A stretch of DNA of 64,000 bases from Pedobacter steynii. GTDB lineage: Bacteria > Bacteroidota > Bacteroidia > Sphingobacteriales > Sphingobacteriaceae. Positions 63,248 through 64,000 of the stretch are shown piece after piece. The position numbers and the translations under genes are program-made. The stretch spans positions 4,960,001 through 5,024,000 of the forward strand of contig NZ_CP017141.1 of the NCBI RefSeq assembly GCF_001721645.1, given 5' to 3'. The notes under the pieces were generated by a model. The model saw only the letters and a program-made list of their open reading frames with translations. It did no database searches and was not told where the DNA came from. Each line of letters opens with the position of its first letter. The stretch's first letter is position 1.

Positions 63248-63931
63248 ATGAAATTTTTTTTAACCGGAGCCAATGGATACATCGGGGGTTCAATAGGTAA
63301 AGTATTTGTTCATACCTCAGGGTCAAGCGTAGTAGCGGATGATGTTTTGGGTGACATTGAAAATCCCGAGATTTTTGAGGAAGCTACTTCTTTTGTACCC
63401 TTGGAGGTACGTGAACGGGGGGGAGCTATCAATCAAATGGTGATAGATGCAGGAGTTCACCGAAACGTGCGGGCTATTGTCATTGTACCCTCTATGATTT
63501 ACGGTGATAGCCTCGGATTGGATGTGGAGAGTGTTCAATTACCTCCGATATATCGAAAATCAATTGAGGTTGGTAAAGGGGTTTACCTTGGAAAAGGGAT
63601 CAACCGCTGGTCAAATGTAAATATTTCTGATGTCATCGACCTGTACCTGCTTGCTTTGGAAAATGCACCTGCAGCTAGTTACTTATATATAGAGAGCGGA
63701 GAAGAATCCTACAGGGATCTTGCGGGTTACATTAGCCATGCTTTAGGCTTTGGTGGAGAAACAGAGAGTTGGAAAGCGGAAGAGGCTTTAGCAGAAATTG
63801 GTGGGCTTGCCCGGTATGGGCTCGGGTCTAACAGTAGGGTAAAAGCGGTAAATGTACGTAAGGTACTGGGCTGGAAACCTAAGGGTGGGAGTATATTTGA
63901 ATGGATTTCATCAAATAAATATTCCAGATGA
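63248..63931 (+). CDS. NAD-dependent epimerase/dehydratase-family protein with large internal deletion
   Basis: This 227-residue frame begins with the Rossmann motif FLTGANGYIGGSIG, then jumps directly to KVFVHTSGSSVVADDVLGD. In relatives of about 290-300 residues that segment lies roughly 80-90 residues further on. The following parts fit the family: VPSMIYGDSLGLDVESVQLP, VNISDVIDLYLLALENAPAA and a C-terminus ending LGWKPKGGSIFEW. The reading frame is kept across the join, so a shortened protein can be made, but it lacks most of the cofactor-binding sheet. It is likely inactive. Its stop overlaps the ATG of the next gene by two bases (ATGA). Confidence 0.85.
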   Translation: MKFFLTGANGYIGGSIGKVFVHTSGSSVVADDVLGDIENPEIFEEATSFVPLEVRERGGAINQMVIDAGVHRNVRAIVIVPSMIYGDSLGLDVESVQLPPIYRKSIEVGKGVYLGKGINRWSNVNISDVIDLYLLALENAPAASYLYIESGEESYRDLAGYISHALGFGGETESWKAEEALAEIGGLARYGLGSNSRVKAVNVRKVLGWKPKGGSIFEWISSNKYSR

Positions 63932-64000
63932 AAAAAATACTGTTAGTGATTGTAATCAGCTTGTTTCAAGCCTTAATGTTTTCGCTTTTTGCCCAGTCAA
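63928..64000 (+). CDS. Secreted protein, 5' end only
   Basis: The ATG at 63928 overlaps the stop of the epimerase gene (ATGA), a coupled start. The first 24 residues (MKKILLVIVISLFQALMFSL then FAQ) form a signal peptide. The rest lies beyond the window, so its function cannot be stated. Confidence 0.8.
   Translation, partial: MKKILLVIVISLFQALMFSLFAQS

Overview
The window reads as chromosomal DNA of a Bacteroidota bacterium, most like a Sphingobacteriaceae member such as Pedobacter. This rests on SusC/SusD pairs, STN-domain TonB receptors behind ECF sigma/FecR pairs, DUF4369-TlpA thioredoxins, promoter elements of the form TAnnTTTG, and A-rich start regions without strong Shine-Dalgarno sequences. 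No rRNA, tRNA or CRISPR array was seen. The genus is inferred, not proven.

Region 1 (1-7004) is a same-strand run of periplasmic or lipid-anchored thioredoxin-fold genes: several DUF4369+TlpA proteins, a DsbD N-terminal-like protein, and a gene whose redoxin domain is detached and decayed. Region 2 (7100-11487) is a LytTR two-component pair divergent from an outer-membrane beta-barrel receptor, with an inverted repeat between them. Region 3 (11763-23435) opens with another redoxin remnant, then ECF sigma factor, FecR anti-sigma, SusC with STN domain, SusD, DUF4843 lipoprotein, PKD-like lipoprotein and two more TlpA proteins, closed by a terminator. It is a complete regulated nutrient-import locus coupled to extracytoplasmic thiol chemistry.

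Region 4 (23700-34000) is an accessory graveyard mixed with intact genes. It holds an HTH protein with one in-frame stop, the first residues of a tyrosine recombinase, a GG-leader peptide gene next to a frameshifted and truncated C39-peptidase exporter, and remnants of DUF4345, Fpg/MutM and GNAT proteins. Intact genes here include an amidohydrolase, a Crp-like regulator, an NTF2-like protein, a PAS histidine kinase, a receiver protein, a TauE/SafE permease and a cold-shock protein.

Region 5 (34100-39200) carries small orphan genes, including a SUKH-like protein, a duplicated small gene with one decayed copy, a DUF4440-like protein, a Crp-like regulator and an SDR. Region 6 (39320-45203, minus) is a second ECF/FecR/STN-TonB receptor locus with a lipoprotein. 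Region 7 (45357-53425, minus) has an esterase, a DJ-1/PfpI plus beta-lactamase-fold fusion whose beta-lactamase motifs are lost, an AraC regulator broken in a homopolymer, a coupled aldo/keto reductase-AraC pair, a membrane protein and a DUF1826-like protein.

Region 8 (54112-64000) has an orphan lipoprotein with DUF5648-like repeats, two RibD/DHFR-fold proteins, a WG-repeat/Sel1 protein with a cysteine-pair partner, a DUF1062 protein, a Tat-type metallophosphatase, a VOC protein, further remnants, and an NAD-dependent epimerase with a large in-frame deletion. The strongest leads are the orphan GG-leader peptide with its dead exporter, the DJ-1/pseudo-beta-lactamase fusion, and the thioredoxin array tied to the SusCD-PKD locus.
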